A DNA stretch of 64,000 nt from Phytohabitans maris (lineage in GTDB: Bacteria; Actinomycetota; Actinomycetes; Mycobacteriales; Micromonosporaceae), in contig NZ_JAVHUY010000001.1 of assembly GCF_031085175.1 (NCBI RefSeq), positions 310,001 through 374,000 on the forward strand. The letters run 5' to 3'. Position numbers and translations under genes: made by a program. This document shows positions 42,768-51,166 of the stretch, one piece after another. Under the pieces are notes generated by a model. The model made no database searches. It saw only the letters and a program-made list of their open reading frames with translations, and was not told the DNA's origin. The number at the start of each line of letters is the position of its first letter. Position 1 is the first letter of the stretch.

Positions 42768-43502
42768 GTGACGACGGCGCTGGTGATCGAAAACGACCCG
42801 ACCGACGACGCGCGACGGCTGGGGGAGTGGCTGACCGAGGCGGGCCTCGCCCTCTCGGTCGTACGGCCCCACGCGGGCGACCCGCTCCCGGCAGACCTGG
42901 AGGGGTTCGTGGCGCTGGTGGTGCTCGGCGGTGAGCAGTCCGCCTACCCGCCCCGCCCCGACTGGTTCGACGGTGTGGAGGCGCTGCTGCGCAAGGCGAC
43001 CCGCAACGGCGTACCCACGCTGGCGATCTGCCTCGGCGCGCAGCTGATGGCCACCGCGCACGGCGGTACCGTCGAGCGCAGCTCCGCCGGGCCGGAGATC
43101 GGGCCGGCGCTGGTCGGCCGCCGGGACGCCGCGGAGACCGACACGCTGTTCCGGTACGTGCCGCTGGCGCCGGACGTGCTCCAGTGGCACATCGACGAGA
43201 TCACCGAGCTGCCCGCGGGCGCGGTGCTGCTGGCCGCCTCGACGCGCTACCCGCACCAGGCGTTCCGGATGGGGGAGCGGGCCTGGGCGTTGCAGTTCCA
43301 CATCGAGTGCGACACCCCGATGATCGCGGACTGGGCGACCTCCCTCCCGGAGGGCTGGGACCCCGACGAGGTCGTCGCCGCCTGCGACGCCGTGATGGTC
43401 GACGTCGAGGAGGTGTGGCAGCCGTTCGCGGCCCGCTTCGCGGCGCTGGCGCTCGGTGAGCTGGGCGACGTCCGCCGCCCCCTGCCGCTGCTGGGCCGGT
43501 AG
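42768..43502 (+). CDS. class I glutamine amidotransferase-like protein
   Basis: A 244-residue protein with the triad of type 1 amidotransferases: Cys in TLAICLGAQLMATAHGG (nucleophile elbow), His in WALQFHIECDTPM with the following Glu. LVVLGGEQSAYPPRPDWFDGVEALLRKA is the usual oxyanion-loop segment. Stand-alone members include gamma-glutamyl hydrolases of polyamine breakdown and GMP-synthase-like proteins; with a GlnA2-type enzyme 2.5 kb upstream, a role in hydrolysing gamma-glutamyl products is conceivable but unproven. Start GTG 42768. Its stop directly abuts glnE, so the two are probably cotranscribed. Confidence 0.85.
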   Translation: MTTALVIENDPTDDARRLGEWLTEAGLALSVVRPHAGDPLPADLEGFVALVVLGGEQSAYPPRPDWFDGVEALLRKATRNGVPTLAICLGAQLMATAHGGTVERSSAGPEIGPALVGRRDAAETDTLFRYVPLAPDVLQWHIDEITELPAGAVLLAASTRYPHQAFRMGERAWALQFHIECDTPMIADWATSLPEGWDPDEVVAACDAVMVDVEEVWQPFAARFAALALGELGDVRRPLPLLGR

Positions 43503-46493
43503 ATGACGAGGCCGACGAGCGCGCAGGCGCGGCTGGCCCGCTACGGCTTCGGGCTCGCCGCCGACGTCACCCGGGCCGCCGAGCTGCTCGGCCCGCACGG
43601 GCTGGGACTGTGGGACCCGGAGGCCCAGGAGCCCACCGACGGGCCGGCCGGCGACCTGCTCACCGCACTGTCCCGGGCGGCCGACCCGGACCTCGCGCTG
43701 CTCCAGCTGCACCGGCTGGTCGAGGCCGACCGCCGCCGGGAGGGCGAACTGCTCGCCACGATGGCCGCCGACGCCGGCCTCTGCCGCCGGCTCGTCGCGG
43801 TGCTCGGCGCCTCGTCCGCGCTCGGCGACCACCTCGTCGCCAACCCCGGCCACTGGAGCGCGCTGATCACCGGCAAGGACGGCATCGCACCCAACGGCGA
43901 CGGCGGGCTGCACCTCGCCGCGCCGACCGTGCCCGCGCTGCGCAACGCGTACCGGCTGGCCCTGCTCCGGATCGCGGCGGCCGACCTGACCGGCGGGCGC
44001 GGCCTGGAGCAGACCATGGCGGCGCTGTCCGGGCTCGCCGACGCGACGCTCCAGGCGGCGTACGGCATCGCGGTCGCCGAGCTGCCCGCCGGCACCGAGC
44101 CGCCGCGGCTGGCGGTGGTGGCGATGGGCAAGTGCGGCGGCAACGAGCTCAACTATGTGTCCGATGTGGACGTCATCTTCGTCGCGGCGGCCGACGCCGA
44201 CCTCTCCGCCGGCACCGCCGTCGCCGCCCGGCTGATCGCGATCTGCGGCCAGGTCGCCTGGCAGGTCGACGCCGCGCTGCGGCCGGAGGGGAGCCGCGGC
44301 CCGCTGGTGCGTACGCTCGCCAGCCACCTGTCGTACTACCGGCGGTGGGCCCGCACGTGGGAGTTCCAGGCGCTGCTCAAGGCCCGCCCGGCGGCCGGCG
44401 ACGCGGAGCTGGCGCAGGAGTGGATCGACCAGCTCGCCCCGCTGGTGTGGCACGCGGCCGAGCGTCCCGAGGCGGTCGAGGACGTGCGCGCGATGCGCCG
44501 CAAGATCATCGACAGCGTGCCGCCCCGGGAGCTGTCCCGCGAGATCAAGCGCGGGCCGGGTGGGCTGCGCGACATCGAGTTCGCGGTGCAGCTGCTCCAG
44601 CTCGTGCACGGGCGGGTGGACGAGTCGCTGCGCGGGCCCGGCACGCTGCCCGCCCTGCGCGCGCTGGTGGCCGGCGGCTACGTCGGCCGGGCCGACGGCG
44701 AGGCGCTGCTGCGCGCCTACCGCTTCCTGCGCACCGTCGAGCACCGGCTCCAGTTGCAGGCGCTGCGCCGCACCCACACGGTCCCGGCCGACCCGGCCGC
44801 CGTCCGCTGGCTCGCGCACGCGCTGGGATATGCGGCCACGCCTGAGCGCGCGGCCGTCGAGGCGTTCCGGGCCGACTGGGTCGCGCACGCCGCCGAGGTA
44901 CGCCGCCTGCACGCCAAGCTCCTCTACCGCCCGCTCCTGGAGGCGGTGGCCCGGGTGCCGGCAGACGGGTTGCGCATGGTGCCCGAGTCGGCCGCCAAAC
45001 GCCTGCGGGTGCTCGGGTTCGAGCCGACCACCGCGCTGCGCCACATCGAGGCGCTGACCGGCGGCCTGTCCCGCACCGCGGCGATCCAGCGGACACTGCT
45101 GCCGGTCCTGCTGCAGGAGTTCGCCGACGCGCCCGAGCCGGACCGCGGCCTGCTCAGCTACCGCCAGGTCTCCGACAAGCTCGGCAGCACCCCCTGGTAC
45201 CTGCGGCTGCTGCGCGACGAGGGCCCGGTGGCGCTGCGGCTGGCCCGGGTGCTGGTCCTGTCCCGGTACGCGGCCGACCTGCTCGCCCGCGACCCCGAGG
45301 CGCTGCGCCTGCTGGCCGACGACGCCGAGCTGGTGCCCCGCCCGCCGGAGGTGCTCCGCGAGGGGTTCACCGCCGCGGCGGAGCGGCACACCGACGCGCC
45401 GCTCACCGGCGCCGGCGAGCAGCGGGAGGCCGGAACCGAGGCGATCGGGGCGGTACGCGCGCTGCGCCGCCGCGAGCTCTTCCGCGTCGCCTGCGCCGAC
45501 GTGCTCGCCCGGGCCGGCACGCTCGCGCCCGCGCGACCACTCGACATCACGTCCGTCGGGAGTGCACTGTCCCATGTGGCCGATGCGACGCTCGCCGCCG
45601 CTCTCCGGGCCGCGCGCGCCGCGGTGCCGGAGATGCCGGGACTGCGCTTCGCCATCATCGGCATGGGCCGGCTCGGCGGGTACGAGATGAGCTACCCCTC
45701 CGACGCCGACGTGCTCTTCGTCTACGCCCCGCCGCCCGGCGTACCCGAAGACGCCGCGAGCGCCGCCGCCCACGCGATCGCCGAGGAGCTGCGCCGCCAG
45801 CTCGGCCGCCCGGCGCCCGACCCGCCGCTCGGCGTCGATGCCGACCTGCGCCCCGAGGGGCGGCAGGGGCCGCTGGCGCGCAGCCTCGCCGCGTACGCGC
45901 AGTACTACGCCCGGTGGTCGAAGGTGTGGGAGGCGCAGGCGCTGCTGCGGGCCCGCTGGGTGGCCGGCGACGAGGCGCTGGGACGCGAGTTCGAAGCGCT
46001 CGCCGACACGGTCCGGTACCCCGAGCACGGCCTCACCCGCGAGCAGGTCACCGAGATCCGCCGGATCAAGGCGCGGGTGGAGACCGAGCGGCTGCCCCGC
46101 GGCGCCGACCCGGCGACCCACGCCAAGCTGGGCCGCGGCGGACTGGCCGATGTGGAGTGGGCGGTACAGCTGGTGCAGCTGCGCCACGCGCGGGCGGTGC
46201 CGGAGCTGCGCTGCACCCGTACCCTCGACGCGCTCGCCGCCGCCCGCCGCGCCGGCCTGGTGGCCGCCACCGACGCCGCGGCGATGGCGGACGGCTGGAC
46301 GCTCGCCGCCCGGGTGCGCAACGCGTTGACGCTGGTCCGCGGCCGCCCGACCGACCAGCTGCCCCGGCACGGCGTGGACCTGGCCGGCGTGGTGCGCCTG
46401 CTCGACGGCGGCGACCCGGGGGAGTTCCTCGACCACTACCTGCGTACGGCGAGGAGGTCGCGGGCCGCCTGCGAACGCGTTCTCGCCAGCTGA
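43503..46493 (+). CDS. glnE: bifunctional glutamine synthetase adenylyltransferase/deadenylase
   Basis: A 996-residue enzyme that adds and removes AMP on the Tyr of GlnA according to nitrogen status. Two nucleotidyltransferase domains are present, each with the G-G...D-x-D signature: GKCGGNELNYVSDVDVIFV near residue 210 (deadenylase half) and GMGRLGGYEMSYPSDADVLFVY near residue 720 (adenylylation half), each followed by an adenylyltransferase helical domain (RGPGGLRDIEFAVQLLQL and GRGGLADVEWAVQLVQL). ATG 43503 is placed on the previous gene's stop. The intact pair of domains means both activities are expected. Confidence 0.96.
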   Translation: MTRPTSAQARLARYGFGLAADVTRAAELLGPHGLGLWDPEAQEPTDGPAGDLLTALSRAADPDLALLQLHRLVEADRRREGELLATMAADAGLCRRLVAVLGASSALGDHLVANPGHWSALITGKDGIAPNGDGGLHLAAPTVPALRNAYRLALLRIAAADLTGGRGLEQTMAALSGLADATLQAAYGIAVAELPAGTEPPRLAVVAMGKCGGNELNYVSDVDVIFVAAADADLSAGTAVAARLIAICGQVAWQVDAALRPEGSRGPLVRTLASHLSYYRRWARTWEFQALLKARPAAGDAELAQEWIDQLAPLVWHAAERPEAVEDVRAMRRKIIDSVPPRELSREIKRGPGGLRDIEFAVQLLQLVHGRVDESLRGPGTLPALRALVAGGYVGRADGEALLRAYRFLRTVEHRLQLQALRRTHTVPADPAAVRWLAHALGYAATPERAAVEAFRADWVAHAAEVRRLHAKLLYRPLLEAVARVPADGLRMVPESAAKRLRVLGFEPTTALRHIEALTGGLSRTAAIQRTLLPVLLQEFADAPEPDRGLLSYRQVSDKLGSTPWYLRLLRDEGPVALRLARVLVLSRYAADLLARDPEALRLLADDAELVPRPPEVLREGFTAAAERHTDAPLTGAGEQREAGTEAIGAVRALRRRELFRVACADVLARAGTLAPARPLDITSVGSALSHVADATLAAALRAARAAVPEMPGLRFAIIGMGRLGGYEMSYPSDADVLFVYAPPPGVPEDAASAAAHAIAEELRRQLGRPAPDPPLGVDADLRPEGRQGPLARSLAAYAQYYARWSKVWEAQALLRARWVAGDEALGREFEALADTVRYPEHGLTREQVTEIRRIKARVETERLPRGADPATHAKLGRGGLADVEWAVQLVQLRHARAVPELRCTRTLDALAAARRAGLVAATDAAAMADGWTLAARVRNALTLVRGRPTDQLPRHGVDLAGVVRLLDGGDPGEFLDHYLRTARRSRAACERVLAS

Positions 46494-46574
46494 CCAGCCG
46501 CCTGGATTTTGATCGCTTCCATTTACCACCAACCCGGTGGCATGCTATGCCTCGGGACAGCCGGGGAGGTGCGG

Positions 46575-47471
46575 GTGACTGGATCGCTGGACCAGGACCG
46601 GCCAGTCGACGGCCCGACTGCCGTCCGGATACTCGTCGGTGCCCAGCTGCGGCAGCTGCGCGAGGCGCGCGGCTTTACGAGGGCGGAGGCCGGCGAGACG
46701 ATCCGGGCCTCGGAGTCCAAGCTCAGCCGCATGGAGCTGGGCCGGGTCGGCTTCAAGCAGCGTGACGTCAAGGACCTGCTCACCCTCTACGGCGTAGACG
46801 ACGAGGCCGAGCGCGAGGCGGTGCTGGCCCGGGTCCGCGAGGCCAACGCACCCGGCTGGTGGCAGCCGTACAGTGACGTGACGCCCAACTGGTTCCAGCG
46901 CTACCTGGGCCTGGAGGCGACCGCGTCGCTCATCCGGACGTACGAGGTCGCGTTCGTGCCGGGCCTGTTGCAGACCGAGGAGTACGCGCGGGCCGTCATG
47001 TCGCTCAGCCACGGCACCGGGCTGCTCGACGAGATCGAGCGCCGGGTGCGGCTGCGGCTGGAGCGGCAGCAGGTGCTCACCCGGCCGGATCCGCCCCGGC
47101 TGTGGGCGGTGGTAGACGAGGCCGCGCTGCGCCGCCCGGTCGGCGGGAGGCGGGTGATGCGCGACCAGATCGAAGCGCTGATCTCGATGGTCGTCAAGGC
47201 GCCGAACGTTAGCCTCCAGGTCGTCCCGCTCGCGGCCGGTGGCTACGCCGCGGCCGGCAGCCCGTTCACGATCCTGCGCTTTCCGCAGGCCGGCATGCCC
47301 GACGTCGTCTACATCGAACAGCTGACCGGCGCGCTCTACCTGGACAAGCGCGAAGAGGTCGACTACTACTTCGACGCGGTCAACCGGCTCTTCGTGGAGG
47401 CCGCGCCGGTGCGCGAAACAGTACGGATCCTCGAACGCATCATTCACGACCTCGATCAAGCGCCAGACTGA
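46575..47471 (+). CDS. XRE regulator with DUF5753 domain
   Basis: A 298-residue protein. HTH at about residues 18-65 (LREARGFTRAEAGETIRASESKLSRMELGRVGFKQRDVKDLLTLY), then a DUF5753 domain (WFQRYLGLEATASLIRTYEVAFVPGLLQTEEYARAVM, LWAVVDEAALRRPVGG, VPLAAGGYAAAGSPFTILRFP, VVYIEQLTGALYLD). Start GTG 46575 has GGGGAGGTGCGG in front. These regulators are numerous in actinomycetes and related to BldB/WhiJ systems. It is followed 59 bases later by a DUF574 methyltransferase-like gene on the same strand, a frequent neighbour. Confidence 0.87.
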   Translation: MTGSLDQDRPVDGPTAVRILVGAQLRQLREARGFTRAEAGETIRASESKLSRMELGRVGFKQRDVKDLLTLYGVDDEAEREAVLARVREANAPGWWQPYSDVTPNWFQRYLGLEATASLIRTYEVAFVPGLLQTEEYARAVMSLSHGTGLLDEIERRVRLRLERQQVLTRPDPPRLWAVVDEAALRRPVGGRRVMRDQIEALISMVVKAPNVSLQVVPLAAGGYAAAGSPFTILRFPQAGMPDVVYIEQLTGALYLDKREEVDYYFDAVNRLFVEAAPVRETVRILERIIHDLDQAPD

Positions 47472-47530
47472 CCCAGATGTATCCTTGGCGCGCCGAATCG
47501 ACAGCGGCACACCCCTGAAGGGCAGCACTC

Positions 47531-48352
47531 GTGACCGAGGAAACCGACCTCTCCGGCAGGGCAGAGGCAGCAAAGCCCAAGATCGACACTTCGGTTCCGC
47601 AGACCGCCCGGGTGTGGAACTACTGGCTCGGCGGCAAGGACAACTACGCCGTCGACCGCGCTCTCGGCGACGAGATCACGAAGGCGTTCCCGATCATGCT
47701 GGACATCGCCCGTGCCGACCGCGCCGTGCTCAACCGGGCGGTGCGCTTCCTGGCCGGTGAGGCGGGCGTGCGCCAGTTCCTCGACGTCGGCACCGGGCTC
47801 CCCACCGCCAACAACACGCACGAGGTGGCCCAGTCGGTCGCCCCGGAGGCGCGCATCGTCTACGTCGACAACGACCCGCTCGTGCTCGTGCACGCCCGGG
47901 CGCTGCTGACCAGCGGCCCCAAGGGCGCCACCGACTACGTCGACGCCGACATCCGCGACACCGAGACGATCATGCGCGAGGCGGGGCGCACGCTCGACCT
48001 CACCGAGCCCGTCGCGGTCATCCTCTCCGGGATCCTGGCCCATCTGCCCACAGTGGACGACGCCAGGTCGGTGGTGCGGAGCATCATGGACGCGCTCCCC
48101 TCGGGCAGCTACCTGGTGGCCCTCGACGGCACCAACACCAACCCCGAGCTCAACGAAGTCATGAAGATCTGGAACGAGACGGCCAACCCGCCGTACACGA
48201 TGCGCAGCCCGGAAGAGATCCGCAGCTACTTCGACGGGCTGGAGTTCGTCGAGCCGGGGCTGGTCGACGTCACCACCTGGCGGCCCGACCCGAGCCCGTC
48301 CGGCCCGCCGCCGCTGCTCGACAACCTGGTCGGCGTCGCCCGCAAGCCCTGA
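47531..48352 (+). CDS. DUF574 (Methyltransf_19) SAM-dependent methyltransferase-like protein
   Basis: A 273-residue protein with the hallmark DUF574 opening VPQTARVWNYWLGGKDNYAVDRALGDEI, a Rossmann SAM motif FLDVGTGLPTANNTHEVAQ, the acidic loop VYVDNDPLVLVHARALL, and VILSGILAHLPTVDDARSVV. Hundreds of these occur in actinomycetes, often beside XRE-DUF5753 genes as here; the substrate is unknown. Start GTG 47531. The stop is immediately followed by the stop of the convergent membrane-protein gene, so the two transcripts run into each other. Confidence 0.88.
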   Translation: MTEETDLSGRAEAAKPKIDTSVPQTARVWNYWLGGKDNYAVDRALGDEITKAFPIMLDIARADRAVLNRAVRFLAGEAGVRQFLDVGTGLPTANNTHEVAQSVAPEARIVYVDNDPLVLVHARALLTSGPKGATDYVDADIRDTETIMREAGRTLDLTEPVAVILSGILAHLPTVDDARSVVRSIMDALPSGSYLVALDGTNTNPELNEVMKIWNETANPPYTMRSPEEIRSYFDGLEFVEPGLVDVTTWRPDPSPSGPPPLLDNLVGVARKP

Positions 48353-49951
48353 TCACGACGTGATCGTGTAGCGCCCCGGGCCGGGCACGCGGGTGGCCGT
48401 CCAGCCGCCGCCGTCCGGGGCCAGGGTCGCACCCCCGCCGACGGTGAGCCAGCGGCTGTGCCGCACGCGTACCACGACGGTGCCGGCCGCCGGCGCGTCG
48501 AACGTCAGCGAGGCGGCGTCGCTCGCGACCAGCGTGGCCGGGGTGGCGACCACCGGCGTGGGGTCGGGCACCTCGTACAGCCGCCAGTGGTCGCCCTGCC
48601 ACACCTGTCGCAGCAGCCGCGGGACCAGCTCGGCCTCGGCCCGTCCCACCCAGGAGAGCTCCGCGTCCGGCACAGCGACGTAGGTGACCGCGTTCTCCGC
48701 CAGCCACGCCCGGTAGGCCGCCGGGGTCAACGCCACCCCGGTACCGGACGCGCCCGGCACGGTCTCGAAGAAGAGCGGGTTGCGGTCGATGTCCACCTGC
48801 CGCAGCCAGCCCCGGGCCAGCGGAAAACCGTCCAGGTACGCGGCCTCCCAGTAGTCCCGGGTCGGCGGCACCTCCACCCGCCCCGCCGGCCGCCGGGCGC
48901 TCAGCTCGGCCAGGAGCGGCGCGAAGTACGCCGGGTCGCTGGTCGGGTCGCCGGCGTCGCGCAGGTCCGCCCAGGCGACCGGCGGCTGCCACCAGTACCC
49001 GGCGGCGAGCGTGGCGGCGAGCCCGGCGGCGGCGAGCCGGTTACGGGTGCGCCGGGGGATGCGGATCCGGGCGTGGATCCGGGGCGAGCGGACCCCGCGC
49101 GGCATCCGCGGCACCCGGGCGCAGGCGGCCAGCACCGGCAGCGCGAACATCGCCGCCAGCCGGGTCGCGTTCAGCCCGACCGGGGTGTGCACCAGCGCGG
49201 CGACCAGCACGCCGGCGGCCGAGAGCAGCGCGCCGGCCCGGACCGGGCGGTACGCGACCAGCAGCGCCACGACCAGGCTCGTGACGATCGCGTGGGTGGC
49301 GTCGGTGCGGCTGATGTTCATCCAGCCGCCCTCGCCGAACAGCACCGCGGTCACGCCGAGCGGGACCGCCCCGGCCACCGCGAGGACCGCGCCGTCCCGC
49401 GGCCGGCGGCCGAGCAGCAGCGCCACCCCGGCGAGCCCCACGAAGAGCCCGGCCACCGGGCTGGTCGCCGAGGCCAGGAGCGCGAGCAGCCCGGCCACGA
49501 CCAGCCGGTACCGCAGACCGGAGACCAGCGCCACGAGCGCGGCCAGCCCGAACGCCACGCCGAGCGCGTAGGTGACCCGGCCGGAGACCAGGTTGCCGGC
49601 GACGCACACGGCACCGACCAGGCCGCCGAACAGCGGCCGGGGCACGCCGGTGCGCACCAGCAGCGCCGCGAACGCCACCGCCGCCCCGACCAGCGCCAGC
49701 GCGCCGGTCACCCGTACCCCGAGCAGGGCCATCACCGGCTGCGAGACCAGGCTGTACCCGAACTGGTTCGTCCCCCCGTACCAGCGCAGGTCGATCGGGG
49801 TGAAGCCGTGGCCGGCGAAGAATTCGGCGCGGGCGACCTGGGCGGATAGATCGGGGCCCATCCTGGGTAAGGCGAGGAAGGCGGCGGCGAGTGCGGTCGC
49901 CAGGACGCCGGTGGCACCCACCGTACGACCCTCGGACACGCCCACCTCCAC
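48353..49951 (-). CDS. polytopic membrane protein, possible GT-C transferase
   Basis: A 532-residue protein with roughly 10-11 membrane helices in residues 1-310 and a C-terminal soluble domain (from about 330: AWADLRDAGDPTSDPAYFAPLLAEL, TRDYWEAAYLDGFPLARGWLRQVD, PAAYRAWLAENAVTYVAVP, LRQVWQGDHWRLYEVPDP) that should lie outside the cytoplasm. This layout, and an early ARAEFFAGHGFTPIDLRWYGG loop after helix 1, resembles GT-C lipid-linked glycosyltransferases, but no certain catalytic Asp pair is identified. It is divergent from a GT87 mannosyltransferase-like gene 24 bases away, which favours a role in cell-envelope glycans. Confidence 0.6.
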   Translation of the reverse strand: MEVGVSEGRTVGATGVLATALAAAFLALPRMGPDLSAQVARAEFFAGHGFTPIDLRWYGGTNQFGYSLVSQPVMALLGVRVTGALALVGAAVAFAALLVRTGVPRPLFGGLVGAVCVAGNLVSGRVTYALGVAFGLAALVALVSGLRYRLVVAGLLALLASATSPVAGLFVGLAGVALLLGRRPRDGAVLAVAGAVPLGVTAVLFGEGGWMNISRTDATHAIVTSLVVALLVAYRPVRAGALLSAAGVLVAALVHTPVGLNATRLAAMFALPVLAACARVPRMPRGVRSPRIHARIRIPRRTRNRLAAAGLAATLAAGYWWQPPVAWADLRDAGDPTSDPAYFAPLLAELSARRPAGRVEVPPTRDYWEAAYLDGFPLARGWLRQVDIDRNPLFFETVPGASGTGVALTPAAYRAWLAENAVTYVAVPDAELSWVGRAEAELVPRLLRQVWQGDHWRLYEVPDPTPVVATPATLVASDAASLTFDAPAAGTVVVRVRHSRWLTVGGGATLAPDGGGWTATRVPGPGRYTITS

Positions 49952-49975
49952 TTCGCGCAGAGACTAACTGGCAGC

Positions 49976-51166
49976 ATGGAGCAGATGAACAGGAGGATCG
50001 CCGTTGCCGTCGCCGTGGTGCTGGCGACGGCCGCCTTCCTGAGCTTCGCCGCGATCCGCCACGGCTTCTTCGACCTCAAGGTCTACTACGGCGCGATCAA
50101 CTACTGGGTGCACGACGGCGGCCAGATCTACGACTGGCTCAAGCCCAACAGCAAGTACGGCTACACGTACCCGCCCTTCGCCGCGCTCGCGATGCTGCCG
50201 ATGGCGTTCGTCTCCTGGCCGGTCGCGATCGTGCTGAGCTGCGCGGCGGCGGTGGTCACCACCGGGCTGCTGGTGTACTGGCTGGTCGACCCGATCGCCC
50301 GGCGCGAGGGGTGGACCCGCTGGTTCACGTTCGCGATCGCGGCCTGCCTGGTGGCCGCGTTCGAGCCGCTGCGCGAGACGTTCAGCTTCGGCCAGGTCAA
50401 CACGCTGCTGCTCTTCCTGGTCGCGGCCGACCTGCTGTGGCTGGCCGGCCGGGGGCACCGGGCGGCCGGCGTGGGCATCGGGCTGGCCACCGCGGTCAAG
50501 CTGACCCCGGGGATCTTCATCCTGTACCTGCTGATCACCCGCAGATGGCGGGCCGCGATCACGGCGAGCGCGACGGCGGCCGGTGCGACACTCCTGGCCG
50601 CCGCGCTGGCGCCGGACGCGTCCCGGCAGTTCTGGACCGAGATGCTCTGGAACACCGACCGGGTCGGCTCGCTCTCGTTCGTCTCCAACCAGTCGCTGCA
50701 GGGCGTCGTGGCGCGGCTCGACCCGGTGCACCCGAGCACGATCCTGTGGCTGGCGCTGGTGGTCGCCACGCTCGCGGTCTGGGTGTGGCGGGTGCGCGGC
50801 GCCGACGTGCGTACCGGGCTCGCGCTCACCGGCGTGGTCGGCTGCCTGATCAGCCCGGTGACCTGGGTGCACCACCTGGTCTGGCTGCTGCCCGCGCTGA
50901 TCCTGCTCGTCGACCGCGCGATCGCCGCCCGGGACCGCCGGCTCATCGCCTTCGCGGTTTTCGCGTACGGGATGCTGATCAGCCGGTTCGTCTGGATCTG
51001 GGAGCGCGGCTCGCCCGGCGTGAGCGGCTTCGTCGGCAGCAACATGTACGTCTGGCTCAGCATCGCCCTGCTCCTGCTCCTGCCGATACCCGACAGGTCC
51101 GGTGGGCCACCTCTTTCCGATTGGTCCTCCGCGGAAGCCGATCAACAGCGCACCGTGAGAGCATGA
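49976..51166 (+). CDS. GT87-family (DUF2029) mannosyltransferase-like membrane protein
   Basis: A 396-residue protein with about 9-10 membrane helices. The first periplasmic loop has the family's acidic site, GFFDLKVYYGAINYWVHDGGQIYDW, followed by YGYTYPPFAALAMLP; later FEPLRETFSFGQVNTLLLFL, TAVKLTPGIFILYLL and VTWVHHLVWLLPALI are all GT87 hallmarks. Mycobacterial relatives (PimE, Rv2181) transfer mannose from polyprenyl-phosphomannose to PIM or lipoarabinomannan in alpha-1,2 linkage. The acceptor here is unknown. The stop overlaps the PLP-enzyme start (ATGA). Confidence 0.82.
   Translation: MEQMNRRIAVAVAVVLATAAFLSFAAIRHGFFDLKVYYGAINYWVHDGGQIYDWLKPNSKYGYTYPPFAALAMLPMAFVSWPVAIVLSCAAAVVTTGLLVYWLVDPIARREGWTRWFTFAIAACLVAAFEPLRETFSFGQVNTLLLFLVAADLLWLAGRGHRAAGVGIGLATAVKLTPGIFILYLLITRRWRAAITASATAAGATLLAAALAPDASRQFWTEMLWNTDRVGSLSFVSNQSLQGVVARLDPVHPSTILWLALVVATLAVWVWRVRGADVRTGLALTGVVGCLISPVTWVHHLVWLLPALILLVDRAIAARDRRLIAFAVFAYGMLISRFVWIWERGSPGVSGFVGSNMYVWLSIALLLLLPIPDRSGGPPLSDWSSAEADQQRTVRA

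Noticed and set aside
42747-46532. Very long open frame (about 1260 codons) on the minus strand across glnE
   Set aside because: It is antisense to glnE and made of Arg/Gly/Ala/Val-rich text with no domain; long antisense frames are expected in such GC-rich genes.
49891-51162. N-terminal extension of the PLP decarboxylase through the GT87 gene
   Set aside because: It is an out-of-frame reading of the membrane protein gene; the decarboxylase begins at the ATGA overlap at 51163.
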